From: Stappia stellulata DSM 5886
GTDB taxonomy: Bacteria; Pseudomonadota; Alphaproteobacteria; Rhizobiales; Stappiaceae
Assembly: GCF_000423705.1 (NCBI RefSeq)
Contig: NZ_KE384082.1
Coordinates: forward strand, 246,843-310,842
Reading direction: 5' to 3'
DNA: 64,000 nucleotides
Position 1 is the first letter of the stretch. Every line of letters starts with the position of its first letter. The notes below the pieces were generated by a model that had not been told where the DNA came from, made no database searches, and saw only the letters and a list, made by a program, of their open reading frames with translations. Of the stretch, positions 19,797 through 29,209 are shown one piece after another. A program made the translations under genes and the position numbers.

Positions 19797-20690
19797 CTAT
19801 TCGGCGAAATCGGCCTTCGCATAGCCTTGCAGGTACAACAGGGCACTCAGATCGCCATGGTCGATTCGCGCATCCGCTGCGGCAGCGACCGAGGGCTTTG
19901 CATGATAGGCAACGCCCAGACCGGCACGTGCGATCATTGCCAGGTCGTTTGCACCGTCGCCAACGGCAATCGCGTCCTCAGCCGCCAGTCCCTGCTCCGC
20001 CAGAAGAGTTTCCAACCGCTCGCGCTTGGCCTCGCGCCCGAGGATCGGCTCACCAACCTCGCCCGTGAGCTTGCCATCGGCGACGACCAGCGTGTTGGCA
20101 CGGTTTTCGTGAAACCCGATCCTGTCGGCAATCGCTTCGGTGAAGGCGGTGAAGCCGCCCGAAACCAGGGCGCAATAGGCACCGTCGCGGCGCATCGTCT
20201 GCACCAGGGTGCGGGCGCCGGGCGTCAGCGTGATCTGTCTCTCCAAAACGGTTTCGATCACCGAGGCGTCGAGGCCGCGAAGCATTGCCGCCCGCTCCCG
20301 CAGCGCAGGTGCGAACTCAAGCTCGCCGCGCATGGCCCGTTCGGTGATGGCGGCGATCGCCGCCTTCTTGTCCAGTGCATCAGCCAGTTCGTCGATGCAT
20401 TCCTGCCCGATCATGGTGGAATCCATGTCCGCGATCAGCAGGCGCTTGCGTCTTCCCGCACGCTTCTGCACAAGAAGGTCAACCGGCAGTTCGCCAAGCA
20501 CGTTGCGCAGGGCCGCATCGAAGGCCTGCGCGCTTGCCGGATCGGCGTTGAACAGCAGGTCCGCGGCGCGCCCGGCATCGAGCGTGACGGTTTGCGTGCC
20601 CTCGGGCAGAACGGCTCGCGCGGCATCCAGAAGCTTGGCGTCGAGAACCGGACGCTGCGGATCGGCGATCAGGGTGGCAACCAGGGTCAT
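19797..20690 (-). CDS. serB: Phosphoserine phosphatase
   Basis: The 297-residue HAD-family enzyme makes L-serine from phosphoserine. The catalytic aspartates are D88 and D90 in LIADMDSTMIGQECIDELAD, the conserved Ser is in ALVSGGFTAF, and motif III/IV is AIAVGDGANDLAMI. About 80 residues before the HAD domain form an ACT-like N-terminal part. ATG at 20690 is divergent from miaA with only 29 bases between the starts, so the promoters must overlap the opposite genes or each other. Confidence 0.95.
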   Translation of the reverse strand: MTLVATLIADPQRPVLDAKLLDAARAVLPEGTQTVTLDAGRAADLLFNADPASAQAFDAALRNVLGELPVDLLVQKRAGRRKRLLIADMDSTMIGQECIDELADALDKKAAIAAITERAMRGELEFAPALRERAAMLRGLDASVIETVLERQITLTPGARTLVQTMRRDGAYCALVSGGFTAFTEAIADRIGFHENRANTLVVADGKLTGEVGEPILGREAKRERLETLLAEQGLAAEDAIAVGDGANDLAMIARAGLGVAYHAKPSVAAAADARIDHGDLSALLYLQGYAKADFAE

Positions 20691-20719
20691 CGGCGGAACC
20701 TGCCTAACGGAGGAATTGG

Positions 20720-21643
20720 ATGGGGGCTCAAGCGGTAACGTTGATAGCCGGGCCGACCGCCAGCGGCAAGTCGGCGCTCGCCCTCGCCCTGGCGGAAAAG
20801 ACGGGCGGGCTGGTGGTCAATGCCGACAGCATGCAGGTCTACCGGGACCTCTCCATCCTCTCGGCACGTCCCGGAGCGGATGACCTGGCGCGCGCCGAGC
20901 ACCGGCTTTACGGCCACGTTGATGCCGCGGCCCCCTATTCCGTGGCGCGCTGGCTTGCCGATGTCACGGCAGTTCTGGCGGAGGCACGCGCGCAGGCGCG
21001 CGCCGCGATCCTCGTCGGGGGAACGGGTCTGTATTTTCGCGCCCTCACCTCGGGACTTTCCAGCGTGCCGCCAATCGACGACGCCGTTCGCGAGCGACTG
21101 CGGGCCCTGGCGCTGGAGAGCACGCGCGGGGACCTGCATGCCCGTCTCAAGGACCGGGACCCGGAGATGGCCGCACGTCTTGAACCCGGCGACACCCAAC
21201 GCATCACCCGCGCGCTGGAAGTCATCGAAAGCAGCGGCCACTCCCTGCTTTACTGGCAACGCCAGACGGGAACGCCGCTTGTCGGTAGCGACGCTCCCCG
21301 GGTGATTCTGGCGCCGCCCCGTCGCTGGCTGCATGCGCGCATCGCCGCGCGGTTCGAGGCAATGCTCGCGGCCGGCGCAATCTCCGAAGCGCGTCGGCTG
21401 ATGGCGCGGGGCCTCTCCCCCGCCCTGCCCGCCATGAAGGCCATCGGCGTGCGCGATCTGGGCGCCCTGCCGGACATGGATGCAGGCCTTGCCAACGCCG
21501 TCGAGCGCGGCGTCGCGCAAACGCGCCAATTTGCCAAGCGGCAGGAAACATTCTTTCGCGGGCAACTCGCAAACTGGCCCCGGGCCGACCCGAGCCGTGC
21601 AACAATGGATGAACTCGTCACACAACTGACGAGCGGAGTGTGA
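20720..21643 (+). CDS. miaA: tRNA dimethylallyltransferase
   Basis: A 307-residue enzyme that adds the isopentenyl group to A37 of tRNAs reading U-initial codons. The P-loop is GPTASGKS at 11-18, followed by NADSMQVYRDLSI and the DTQR-type GDTQRITRALEV near 155. LVGGTGLYFRAL near 96 is also diagnostic. ATG at 20720 has ggagga in front. It faces away from serB. Confidence 0.96.
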   Translation: MGAQAVTLIAGPTASGKSALALALAEKTGGLVVNADSMQVYRDLSILSARPGADDLARAEHRLYGHVDAAAPYSVARWLADVTAVLAEARAQARAAILVGGTGLYFRALTSGLSSVPPIDDAVRERLRALALESTRGDLHARLKDRDPEMAARLEPGDTQRITRALEVIESSGHSLLYWQRQTGTPLVGSDAPRVILAPPRRWLHARIAARFEAMLAAGAISEARRLMARGLSPALPAMKAIGVRDLGALPDMDAGLANAVERGVAQTRQFAKRQETFFRGQLANWPRADPSRATMDELVTQLTSGV

Positions 21644-21886
21644 TACAATTCTCTCATAAATTGCATTGCCATGCTTTGCGCACAATAGGCGGGTAGCCAG
21701 TTTCCCGCAGGGTCGGCATTGCCGTCCCATGTCGGGTTTCCGGCGCGCATGTTCGCGAATCGCGGTTTAACCAGAGGCGAAAAACGCCCGGCCACGGTGA
21801 CGGCATGCAGTCGAAATGCCGCATGAAGACGCCTGGACGATTCCGTTGGAGACCCAGGCGCCGTGACGACACCGCAGGAGGACGGA

Positions 21887-22432
21887 ATGCCGTCGAACAC
21901 GATCCTGACCACGCCCCGGCTGGTTTTGACGACCTTTGCCGAGGAGGATCTTGCCGATCTCTACGCCCTGCATTGCGATCCGCAGGTGAACCGCTTTCTC
22001 GGATCGCATGAAATCATCCATACCCGCGACGACGCGAAACGCCATCTCAGCGACTATGTGACCGGACAGGAACGGCGCGGCTTCAGCCAGTGGAAGGCCT
22101 CGCTGGACGACGGCAGCTTTGCCGGGCGCGCCGGCTTTTCCGTTTATCCAGAAACCTCGGAAGTGGCGCTCAGCATTTGCCTAAAGTCCGAATTCTGGGG
22201 CAAGGGCTACGCTTCCGAGTTGGCGGACGCCCTCGTGGAGTGGTTCTTCGACACCACCTATTTCACCCATCTCATCGCCTTCGTGGCGGCCGGCAACGAA
22301 CCGGCGCGCCGGATGATGGAAGGCAACGGCTTCCGCCAGCGCCAGCGCATGGTCATCGACGACGCGGCCTTCGATTGCCTGCAGATCCTCTCGCCGGCGC
22401 TTGCAAAACGCTTTGCGTCGAACGCCGGCTAG
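21887..22432 (+). CDS. GNAT N-acetyltransferase (RimJ/RimL type)
   Basis: The 181-residue protein begins ILTTPRLVLTTFAEEDLADL, the usual opening of RimJ/RimL-like acetyltransferases, and has the acyl-CoA site LKSEFWGKGYASELADALVE with VAAGNEPARRMMEGNGFR as the conserved end. I use the ATG at 21887 since aggagg lies just before it, not the GTG at 21863. Substrate unknown. Confidence 0.88.
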   Translation: MPSNTILTTPRLVLTTFAEEDLADLYALHCDPQVNRFLGSHEIIHTRDDAKRHLSDYVTGQERRGFSQWKASLDDGSFAGRAGFSVYPETSEVALSICLKSEFWGKGYASELADALVEWFFDTTYFTHLIAFVAAGNEPARRMMEGNGFRQRQRMVIDDAAFDCLQILSPALAKRFASNAG

Positions 22433-22458
22433 ATCCGCGTCCAACCAGCCGCCTCCTG

Positions 22459-22495
22459 TAAAAAACGCCCTGCGATCCATCGAGCGCAGGGCGTT
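22459..22495 (-). terminator. Rho-independent terminator after leuA
   Basis: An 11-base-pair stem (aacgccctgcg/cgcagggcgtt) followed on the minus strand by six Ts. It ends the leuA transcript and lies between leuA and the convergent GNAT gene. Confidence 0.92.
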
Positions 22496-22543
22496 CTGTC
22501 ATCCTGAAGGCTGCAGACGACGGCAGCCGGTCGGGGCTGGACC

Positions 22544-24091
22544 TCAGACCGCCTTCAACTCCTGATGGTCCGGGCGGTTCTGCCGGGCGATCAGCTTGTT
22601 GAGCGCCGAGACATAGGCCCGGGCGGAGGCGACCAGCGTGTCGGTATCGGCGCCCTTTCCGGTGGAGATGCGTCCGTTGGCCTCGAGCCGCACGGAGACC
22701 TCGCCCTGCGCATCCGTTCCCTCGGTCACCGCATGCACCTGGTAGAGCGAGAGCTTCGCTTCATGCGGCACGATGGCCTTGATGGCGTTGAAGGTCGCAT
22801 CGACCGGACCGTCGCCGGAGCACTCGCGTGTCTCGTGCTTGCCGTCGACGTCCATCGTCAGGATCGCCTTCTGCGGCCCGCCGGTCCCCGCGATCACGGT
22901 CAGCGCGATCACCTTGATCTGTTCGCCCTGGGTCGCGATCTCGTTTTCGACCAGCGCCTCGATGTCCTCGTCGTAGACATGCTTCTTGCGGTCGGCCAGC
23001 TCCTTGAAGCGGCGGAACGCCTCCTCGAAGGCATTGTCGCCGATCTCGTAGCCCAGTTCCTCCAGCTTCTGGCGGAAGGCGTGCCGGCCGGAATGCTTGC
23101 CCATGACCAGCGAGGTCGCACGAACGCCGACGTCCTCGGGACGCATGATCTCGTAGGTCTCGGCGTTCTTCAGCATGCCGTCCTGGTGGATGCCGCTTTC
23201 ATGCGCAAACGCATTCTTGCCGACGATGGCCTTGTTGTACTGGACCGGGAAGCCGGAGACGGCGGAAACCAGCTTGGAAGCCCGCGTCAGGAACTTCGGA
23301 TCGACGCGGCAATCGTAGGGCAACACGTCGGAGCGCGTCCTGAGCGCCATCACGATCTCTTCCAGCGCGGCGTTACCGGCCCGCTCGCCCAGACCGTTGA
23401 TCGTGCACTCGATCTGGCGTGCCCCGCCGGCAACACCGGAGAGAGAATTGGCGACCGCCAGCCCCAGGTCGTTGTGGCAATGCACGGAGAAGATCGCCTT
23501 GTCGGCATCCGGCACGTTCTCTCGGATCTGTTCGAACATCGCCTTGTATTCGTCCGGCGTCGCATAGCCGACCGTATCCGGCAGGTTGATCGTCGTGGCG
23601 CCGGCGCGAATGGCGGCGTCCACGCAGCGGCACAGATACTCGATCGGCGTGCGGGTGGCGTCCATCGCCGACCATTCCACGTCGTCGATCAGGTTGCGGG
23701 CGCGCGTCACCGTGTCGGTGATGATGTCGAGCACCTGCGCCTCGGTCTTTTTCATCTGGTGTTCCAGATGGATCGGAGAGGTCGACACGAAGGTGTGGAT
23801 GCGGCCGCGTTCGGCATGGCGCACCGCATCTCCCGCCCGGTCGATATCCGCATGGATCGCGCGGGCGAGACCGGTGATTACCGAGCGCTTGGAGCGCTTG
23901 GCGATCTCGCTGACCGCCTCGAAGTCGCCGTTGGAGGCGATCGGGAACCCGGCCTCGATGATGTCGACGCCCATTTCGTCGAGGATTTCGGCGACCTGGA
24001 GCTTTTCTTCCAGCGTCATGGAGGCGCCGGGCGACTGTTCGCCGTCGCGCAAGGTGGTGTCGAAGATGAAAACGTGATCCTGGCCGGACAT
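22544..24091 (-). CDS. leuA: 2-isopropylmalate synthase
   Basis: The 515-residue enzyme commits ketoisovalerate to leucine by condensing it with acetyl-CoA. The TIM-barrel catalytic part starts [20 protein letters not shown] (9-28) with the metal-binding Asp; [15 protein letters not shown] near 203 provides histidines and Asn; [15 protein letters not shown] near 300 begins the subdomain. The C-terminal third (from about 385) is the leucine-binding regulatory domain. ATG at 24091 has gaggaaa upstream on the minus strand. A leader peptide with a run of Leu codons lies 134 bases before it. Confidence 0.97.
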   Translation of the reverse strand: MSGQDHVFIFDTTLRDGEQSPGASMTLEEKLQVAEILDEMGVDIIEAGFPIASNGDFEAVSEIAKRSKRSVITGLARAIHADIDRAGDAVRHAERGRIHTFVSTSPIHLEHQMKKTEAQVLDIITDTVTRARNLIDDVEWSAMDATRTPIEYLCRCVDAAIRAGATTINLPDTVGYATPDEYKAMFEQIRENVPDADKAIFSVHCHNDLGLAVANSLSGVAGGARQIECTINGLGERAGNAALEEIVMALRTRSDVLPYDCRVDPKFLTRASKLVSAVSGFPVQYNKAIVGKNAFAHESGIHQDGMLKNAETYEIMRPEDVGVRATSLVMGKHSGRHAFRQKLEELGYEIGDNAFEEAFRRFKELADRKKHVYDEDIEALVENEIATQGEQIKVIALTVIAGTGGPQKAILTMDVDGKHETRECSGDGPVDATFNAIKAIVPHEAKLSLYQVHAVTEGTDAQGEVSVRLEANGRISTGKGADTDTLVASARAYVSALNKLIARQNRPDHQELKAV

Positions 24092-24181
24092 GGGTCGGGT
24101 TTCCTCTTTAGCCGGGTCGGTCGCCGCACTCTTGGCGTGCGCGGACCTTGTCGATATCAGTTCCTGGGAATGGTGCTGGCT

Positions 24182-24231
24182 CCCCTGAGTGCCCGCTCCC
24201 GGTCATGGCGGAAGCAGTCAGCGCTCAGGGG
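24182..24231 (-). promoter_or_regulatory. leuA leader hairpin (attenuator-like)
   Basis: In the leuA leader RNA, ccccugag (24231-24224), which includes the stop of the leader peptide, pairs perfectly with cucagggg (24189-24182). A ribosome stalled on the Leu codons just upstream would sit next to this stem. No run of U follows, so I cannot call it a classic terminator. Confidence 0.6.
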
Positions 24232-24326
24232 CTGATAAGGAGGAGAAGACCGGCAAGCGACAGCGGGCCGCCGCGCAGGGTGTGCGCGTCGATCGCGGTA
24301 GCGGCAATGGTGCCAGCGGCGATCAT
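24225..24326 (-). CDS. leuA leader peptide, Leu-rich
   Basis: A 33-codon frame on the minus strand that starts ATG at 24326 and ends with LSLAGLLLLISP and TGA. Six of the last 12 residues are Leu, four of them in a row, placed immediately before the leader hairpin. This is the layout of amino-acid leader peptides that sense charged tRNA-Leu by ribosome stalling. The ribosome site is weak. Known leader control of leuA in alphaproteobacteria makes it likely; this exact peptide is read by me from the sequence. Confidence 0.75.
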   Translation of the reverse strand: MIAAGTIAATAIDAHTLRGGPLSLAGLLLLISP

Positions 24327-24399
24327 GCGGATCTCGTTTCCCTTGGTCTGCTGCGCCGGGCATTCGCGGCGCATCCCTCAAGGGTCGCCGCAAAGCCTG

Positions 24400-24421
24400 A
24401 CCAAATCGTTAACAATTTGGT
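24400..24421. promoter_or_regulatory. 22-bp near-perfect palindrome upstream of the leuA leader
   Basis: accaaat-cgttaaca-atttggt is an inverted repeat with only one mismatched pair around GTTAAC. It lies 74 bases before the leader-peptide ATG, between ilvH and leuA, where an operator would fit. It lacks Ts on either side and so is a poor terminator. Confidence 0.5.
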
Positions 24422-24431
24422 AGCCGAAACA

Positions 24432-24457
24432 CCGCGCCGATGCAAGCACCGGCGCGG
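24432..24457 (-). terminator. Weak terminator-like hairpin after ilvH
   Basis: ccgcgccg pairs with cggcgcgg over a ten-base loop, followed on the minus strand by tgttt. It lies a few bases after the ilvH stop. Confidence 0.5.
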
Positions 24458-24463
24458 CCTATG

Positions 24464-25036
24464 TCAAAGTCCGTCGGGACCGCGCTGCAGCGCCGCAACG
24501 CCCGAGCGAGACACCTCCACCAGACCGAGCGGCTTCAAGATGCCGATAAACTGCTCCACCTTGTTGGTGCGGCCGGTGATCTCGAAGACGAAATGCTCCG
24601 CCGTCGCATCGATCACCGTCGCACGGAAGGCGTCCGCCAGGCGCAGCGCCTCGAGACGCTTTTCGCCGACGCCGGCGACCTTGATGAGCACAAGCTCGCG
24701 CTCAAGCGGCTTTTCGAAGTTCCGCCGGCGGGCGTCGACCGTCAGGTTGGTGACCCGGTGCACCGGCACCAGCCGTTCCAGTTGATGGTGGATCTGCTCG
24801 ATCACCATCGGCGTTCCGGTGGTCACGATGGTGATGCGCGACAGGTGCTTTTCGTGCTCCGTCTCCGACACGGTGAGGCTGTCGATGTTGTAGCCGCGTC
24901 CGGAAAACAGGCCGATCACCCGGGCGAGAACGCCCGGCTCGTTGTCGACGAGGACCGACAGCGTGTGGCTTTCGGAGATTTCGCTCACCTCGGCCATGAA
25001 GTAGGCGGACGGCGCGTTCAGGTTCTGTGCGTTCAT
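24464..25036 (-). CDS. ilvH: Acetolactate synthase small (regulatory) subunit
   Basis: The 190-residue subunit has an ACT domain at about 24-95 (HTLSVLVDNEPGVLARVIGL, then FSGRGYNIDSLTVSETE), which binds valine for feedback control, and the C-terminal small-subunit domain with ERELVLIKV and EHFVFEITGRTNKVEQFI. It activates IlvB. It follows ilvB by 27 bases, so the two form one operon. Confidence 0.96.
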   Translation of the reverse strand: MNAQNLNAPSAYFMAEVSEISESHTLSVLVDNEPGVLARVIGLFSGRGYNIDSLTVSETEHEKHLSRITIVTTGTPMVIEQIHHQLERLVPVHRVTNLTVDARRRNFEKPLERELVLIKVAGVGEKRLEALRLADAFRATVIDATAEHFVFEITGRTNKVEQFIGILKPLGLVEVSRSGVAALQRGPDGL

Positions 25037-25063
25037 TGTCTTTGTTCCCGCTTCTCGCTGCCG

Positions 25064-26830
25064 TCAGACCAGCGCCTTGCCTTCGGAGGAAATGGCCGCG
25101 GCCACCGCTTCGTCGTTGGCCTCGTCGGGCAGAAGCATCTCGTTGTGCGCCTTGCCGGAGGGGATCATCGGGAAGCAATTGGCGAGGCTGGCGACCCGGC
25201 AATCGAAGATCACCGGCTTCGGCGTCGCGATCATTTCCTCGATCGCACCGTCCAGATCGCCGGGCTTCTCCACCCGGATCCCGTGGCCGCCATAGGCTTC
25301 CGCCAGCTTCACGAAGTCGGGAAGGCTTTCCATGTAGGAGTTCGACAGCCGGTTTCCGTGCAGGAGCTGCTGCCACTGCCGCACCATGCCCATGTACTGG
25401 TTGTTCAGGATGAACACCTTGACCGGCAGACCGAACTGGACCGCTGTCGACATCTCCTGAATGTTCATCAGGATCGAGGCGTCGCCGGCAATGTCGACGC
25501 ACAACGCATCGGGATGGGCGACCTGCGCGCCGATGGCCGCCGGAAGGCCGTAACCCATGGTCCCGAGACCGCCGGACGTCAGCCAGCGGTTCGGGGATTC
25601 AAACCCGTAGAACTGCGCCGCCCACATCTGGTGCTGGCCGACCTCGGTGGAGACATAGGTCTCCCGGTCCTTGGTCAGCTCATAGAGCCGCTGGATCGCG
25701 TATTGCGGCATGATGATGTCGTCGGTCGGACGATAGGCCAGCGAGTTGCGCGCCCGCCAGGTGTCGATCTGCGCCCACCAGTCCTTCTGTCCCTCGGCGT
25801 TGAGCGAATGGCCGCCGCTGCGCCAGAGCCGCACCATGTCCTCCAGAACATGACCGACATCGCCGACGATGGGGATATCGACCTTCACCGTCTTGTTGAT
25901 CGACGACGGGTCGATGTCGATGTGCACCTTCAGCGAGTTCGGCGAAAAGGCATCGAGACGCCCGGTGATGCGGTCGTCGAAGCGCGCACCGATGTTCACC
26001 ATGACGTCGCAATCGTGCATTGCCATGTTGGCTTCATAAGTGCCGTGCATGCCAAGCATGCCGAGCCACTCCTTGCCCGAGGCCGGATAGGCGCCAAGGC
26101 CCATCAGCGTCGAGGTCACCGGAATGCCGGTCATCTCGGCGAATTCGCGCAGCAGGTGGCACGCCGCGGTGCCGGAATTGATCACGCCGCCGCCGGTATA
26201 GAGGATCGGCCGGCGCGCCCGCGCGAGAAGCTCGATGGCGCTGCGGATCGCGTCCATGTCGCCCTTCACGCGCGGGCGGTAGCTCTTGTGCGCGACGGTT
26301 CCGGGCGCCTCGTAGGTGCCGGTGGCGAACTGCACGTCCTTGGGGATATCGACGACGACCGGGCCAGGCCGCCCGGCTGTCGCGACATAGAAGGCCTCAT
26401 GCAGGATGCGCGGCAGGTCCTTGATGTCGCGCACCAGCCAGTTGTGCTTGGTGCAGGGCCGGGTGATGCCGACGGTGTCGCATTCCTGGAAGGCATCGTT
26501 GCCGATCAGATGCGTCGGGACCTGACCGGTGATGCAGACCATCGGGATCGAATCGAGCATCGCATCGGTCAGCGCCGTGACCATGTTGGTCGCACCGGGA
26601 CCGGAGGTAACGAGCACGACGCCGGGCTTGCCGGTTGAGCGGGCATAGCCTTCGGCCGCGTGGCCGGCGCCCTGCTCGTGACGCACGAGAACATGCGCTA
26701 CGTCATCCTGCTGGATAATTTCGTCGTAAATCGGAAGCACGGCACCACCGGGGTAGCCGAACACATGCTGGACCCCCTGATCCTTGAGTGCCTGGAGCAC
26801 CATCTCGGCGCCGGTCATCTCGCGCTTCAT
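25064..26830 (-). CDS. ilvB: Acetolactate synthase large (catalytic) subunit
   Basis: A 588-residue ThDP and FAD enzyme joining two pyruvates, or pyruvate and ketobutyrate, in BCAA synthesis. Landmarks: [16 protein letters not shown] near 19, [14 protein letters not shown] with the catalytic Glu near 52, the central FAD domain, and the ThDP motif [15 protein letters not shown] followed by [16 protein letters not shown]. The biosynthetic, AHAS type is shown by the adjacent ilvH. Upstream lies a leader peptide with Ile, Leu and Val codons and a terminator, so expression is likely controlled by attenuation. Confidence 0.97.
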   Translation of the reverse strand: MKREMTGAEMVLQALKDQGVQHVFGYPGGAVLPIYDEIIQQDDVAHVLVRHEQGAGHAAEGYARSTGKPGVVLVTSGPGATNMVTALTDAMLDSIPMVCITGQVPTHLIGNDAFQECDTVGITRPCTKHNWLVRDIKDLPRILHEAFYVATAGRPGPVVVDIPKDVQFATGTYEAPGTVAHKSYRPRVKGDMDAIRSAIELLARARRPILYTGGGVINSGTAACHLLREFAEMTGIPVTSTLMGLGAYPASGKEWLGMLGMHGTYEANMAMHDCDVMVNIGARFDDRITGRLDAFSPNSLKVHIDIDPSSINKTVKVDIPIVGDVGHVLEDMVRLWRSGGHSLNAEGQKDWWAQIDTWRARNSLAYRPTDDIIMPQYAIQRLYELTKDRETYVSTEVGQHQMWAAQFYGFESPNRWLTSGGLGTMGYGLPAAIGAQVAHPDALCVDIAGDASILMNIQEMSTAVQFGLPVKVFILNNQYMGMVRQWQQLLHGNRLSNSYMESLPDFVKLAEAYGGHGIRVEKPGDLDGAIEEMIATPKPVIFDCRVASLANCFPMIPSGKAHNEMLLPDEANDEAVAAAISSEGKALV

Positions 26831-26942
26831 TGTCGTTTTCCTCGATTATCGCAGCTTGCTGTCTCGACACATGTCATCGTTCTGTTCTGGCGCAACGGGC
26901 CCGCCGTCAGTGCGGCGAACAATCCGGATACGACCTTCAGGC

Positions 26943-26969
26943 AATAAAAAAGGCCCCCGAGGAGGCCTT
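26943..26969 (-). terminator. ilvB attenuator terminator
   Basis: On the minus strand aaggcc-tcctcggg-ggcctttttt forms a GC stem followed by six Ts. It lies 30 bases after the leader peptide stop and 112 bases before ilvB, as expected for a transcription attenuator. Confidence 0.85.
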
Positions 26970-26998
26970 GTGCGCGCTGGTTCGTCGGGAGGCGAGTG

Positions 26999-27055
26999 TT
27001 ACCTCGTCCCGTTCGCGCGCGCCCCGCCTACAAGAATGAGCGTGAAGCCCATCAT
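26999..27055 (-). CDS. ilvBH leader peptide with Ile-Leu-Val codons
   Basis: An 18-codon frame: MMGFTLILVGGARANGTR and stop. A GGGAG ribosome site lies eight bases before the first ATG at 27055. The consecutive Leu-Ile-Leu-Val codons match all three end products of the pathway, and a rho-independent terminator follows 30 bases later. This is the arrangement of leader peptides for BCAA attenuation; the peptide itself is too short to have another recognisable role. Confidence 0.85.
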   Translation of the reverse strand: MMGFTLILVGGARANGTR

Positions 27056-27350
27056 TCGTATCACTCCCGTTTTGCCGGTGTCTCGTCCGGTCCGTCCGTC
27101 GGGACTTACATCCCGCGCGCACAACCGTCACCCGACGCCGCGCAAACTAGACGCGCCCTCCCAAGGGGTCAAGCGCTATGTCAGGAAATTTCGCATTGGA
27201 ACGGTAAAACTTGTCGAATGTTGCAGCCATCCGGCTTCTCACGGCCATTTCGGCAGATGCGCCCGCCTCCTCCCGGCCGGCCGCCAGTCTGCATGCGGCC
27301 GGAATATCCCCAGCTTCGCAAGTCAGGCGGCGCGAAACGCGAAAACCCTC

Positions 27351-27379
27351 TTGCAACGCCCCGCAGGGCTTTGTATATA
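27351..27379 (+). promoter_or_regulatory. Sigma-70-like promoter of tRNA-Lys
   Basis: TTGCAA (27351-27356), exactly 17 bases, TATATA (27374-27379), about 55 bases before the tRNA. The stretch between the ilvB leader (27055) and this promoter, about 300 bases, holds no gene that I can support; it must contain the minus-strand ilvB promoter. Confidence 0.7.
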
Positions 27380-27433
27380 CCCACTCCACGGCGCGGGCCA
27401 TTGCCGCTCCCGCCGTGTGGCCGCATTGGCCGT

Positions 27434-27509
27434 GGGTGTATAGCTCAGTTGGTAGAGCAGCTGACTCTTAATCAGCCGGTCCTGGGTTCGAATCCCCGTG
27501 CACCCACCA
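27434..27509 (+). tRNA. tRNA-Lys (anticodon CTT)
   Basis: A complete 76-base cloverleaf. Acceptor GGGTGTA pairs with TGCACCC (one G-T pair), D stem GCTC/GAGC, anticodon stem GCTGA/TCAGC around loop CTCTTAA with anticodon CTT, T stem CTGGG/CCCCG around TTCGAAT. The CCA end is encoded. Confidence 0.98.
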
Positions 27510-27596
27510 CTCTCTTCTCCTTGAAATGACAAGACTTCCTTCGCAAGGCGCGTTCACTGCGCCGTGAGCAAGCCGTTGCGATGCACGCTCCTGCCG

Positions 27597-28568
27597 TCAG
27601 CCGGGCACCTGCCCCTGGCTTCGCGCGTGAAACACGAACCCCAGAAAATTCAGCAGGATCTGCGCCGCGAGGGTCGCGGTCGAGCCTGTCTGGTCGTAGT
27701 CCGGCGCCACTTCCACCAGGTCGATGCCGACCACCTCGTGGCGACGGCTGAGCGCCTGCAACATCTCCAGCACCTCGTAGTAGAGAAAGCCGCCGTGGCT
27801 GGGCGTTCCCGTTCCCGGCGCGATCGAGGGACAAAACCCGTCGATGTCGAGCGTGACATAGACGCGCGCGCCGTCCGGGATCCGTGCGATCACGCCCTCC
27901 GGCCCGAGCTTGCGCATCTGGCGCACCGACAGGATGTCCGAGCCGAAACCGCGCGCCGCCTCATAGCCGTCCCGCGTCGTGGAAGACACGTTGCGGATGC
28001 CGACCTGGGTCAGCCCGGTCACATAGTCCTTCTCCGCGGCGCGACGCATCGGATTGCCGTGACCGTTGCGCACGCCGTGGCGCTCGTCGACGAAATCGAG
28101 ATGCGCATCGATTTGCAGAATATGGATCGGCCCGTGCCCTTCAAAGGCATCGATGCAGGGGATGTTCACCGAATGGTCGCCGCCAAGCACCACCGGAAAA
28201 GCCCCCGCCTCCAGCATTGCGCGCACGCCGGCCGCGATATTGGCATGGCTCGCCACCGTGTCGGTATGCACGATGTCGGCGTCGCCGAGATCCACGATCC
28301 GAACGCTCTCGGGCAGATAGGTCACGTCGTCTTCGTGGTCATAGGCCCCCGCATGACCGAAGGAAAACAACGTCGACGCCTCGCGGATGGCGCGCGGCCC
28401 GAAACGCGCGCCGGGGCGAAACTGCGTGCCGAAATCGAAGGGCGCTCCAAGCACCGCAACATCGGCGTCGATTCGCGACCAGTCCTCGCAATAGGGACGC
28501 TTGCCGAAGGTCGCGATCCCGACGAAGGGGAGGTTCAGCCGGCCCGTCTGGTTGGAATGTCCGCTCAT
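27597..28568 (-). CDS. speB: Agmatinase-family ureohydrolase
   Basis: The 323-residue protein belongs to the arginase/agmatinase/formiminoglutamase family, with all manganese-binding motifs: GGDHS near 141, IDAHLDF near 166 and LDIDGFCPSIAPGTGTP near 246. It releases urea (or an amide) from a guanidino compound. GTPSHGGF and the N-terminal GAPFDFGTQFRPGARFGPRA pattern are those of agmatinases and guanidinobutyrases; agmatine is the default guess, but guanidinobutyrate or guanidinopropionate are possible. It is divergent from the Cys-rich exported protein. Confidence 0.88.
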   Translation of the reverse strand: MSGHSNQTGRLNLPFVGIATFGKRPYCEDWSRIDADVAVLGAPFDFGTQFRPGARFGPRAIREASTLFSFGHAGAYDHEDDVTYLPESVRIVDLGDADIVHTDTVASHANIAAGVRAMLEAGAFPVVLGGDHSVNIPCIDAFEGHGPIHILQIDAHLDFVDERHGVRNGHGNPMRRAAEKDYVTGLTQVGIRNVSSTTRDGYEAARGFGSDILSVRQMRKLGPEGVIARIPDGARVYVTLDIDGFCPSIAPGTGTPSHGGFLYYEVLEMLQALSRRHEVVGIDLVEVAPDYDQTGSTATLAAQILLNFLGFVFHARSQGQVPG

Positions 28569-28743
28569 TTGTTCCCGTCTCCCCTTTTGCGACGCGGCAT
28601 CCTGTCAGGATCGGCGGACGCTCGCAACGCACGCGCGTTTCCTGTGACAAGTATCAATGTGGAACTTTCATGCCTTTGGAATAAGATGACAATTCGGAGC
28701 TTTTCGCCGATGGGCGGCAAAAGGCATCCCCGGGAGGACACGA

Positions 28744-29169
28744 ATGTCAAAATCACTTTGGGCGGCCATTTTTTTACTGGCCGGTACCCTGATCCACACG
28801 CAGGGCGCACAAGCCCAGACCATCGGTTTTGCCGATGCCATCAAGATCCTGAGTTCGAGTTGCGGCGAGGATATCCAGAAGTATTGCAAGTCCGCCAACA
28901 TCGGCAACGGACGCATCCAGAAGTGCCTTGCCGAGAATGAGGCGCGCATTTCTCCCCGTTGCAAGGCGGATTATGCAGGCGTCTACGTTTCCCTGCAGAC
29001 CCGACTTGCCGCGCAATCGGTCGTGATGAATATCTGCGATCGGGACATCCGCCAGCTTTGCAGTGGCGTTCAGCCGGGCAAGGGGCACGTTCTGCGCTGC
29101 CTGTTGAAGGCCGAACCCTCGGTCAGGGCCGCGTGCAACCAGGCCATCGACGATGCCGGTTACCGCTGA
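28744..29169 (+). CDS. Exported Cys-rich repeat protein (GLG1/FGFR-type repeats)
   Basis: A 141-residue protein with a signal peptide (residues 1-25, cut after AQA). It holds two repeats of four cysteines with identical spacing: C40, C48, C61, C73 and C98, C106, C119, C131 (gaps 8, 13, 12 each time). The pattern CGEDIQKYC and RIQKCLAEN fits the Cys_rich_FGFR repeat first seen in Golgi apparatus protein 1. Its bacterial role is unknown; it is probably disulfide-bonded in the periplasm. Forty bases later an OmpA-like gene follows, so the two may be one unit. Confidence 0.8.
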   Translation: MSKSLWAAIFLLAGTLIHTQGAQAQTIGFADAIKILSSSCGEDIQKYCKSANIGNGRIQKCLAENEARISPRCKADYAGVYVSLQTRLAAQSVVMNICDRDIRQLCSGVQPGKGHVLRCLLKAEPSVRAACNQAIDDAGYR

Positions 29170-29209
29170 ACCTTTCCCCGATCGATCGCACCCCTTTGGA
29201 GGACGCGTT

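Noticed and set aside
22565-26638. Long plus-strand frames opposite leuA and ilvBH
   Set aside because: Antisense to certain genes, with repetitive Asp/His/Arg composition and no motif.
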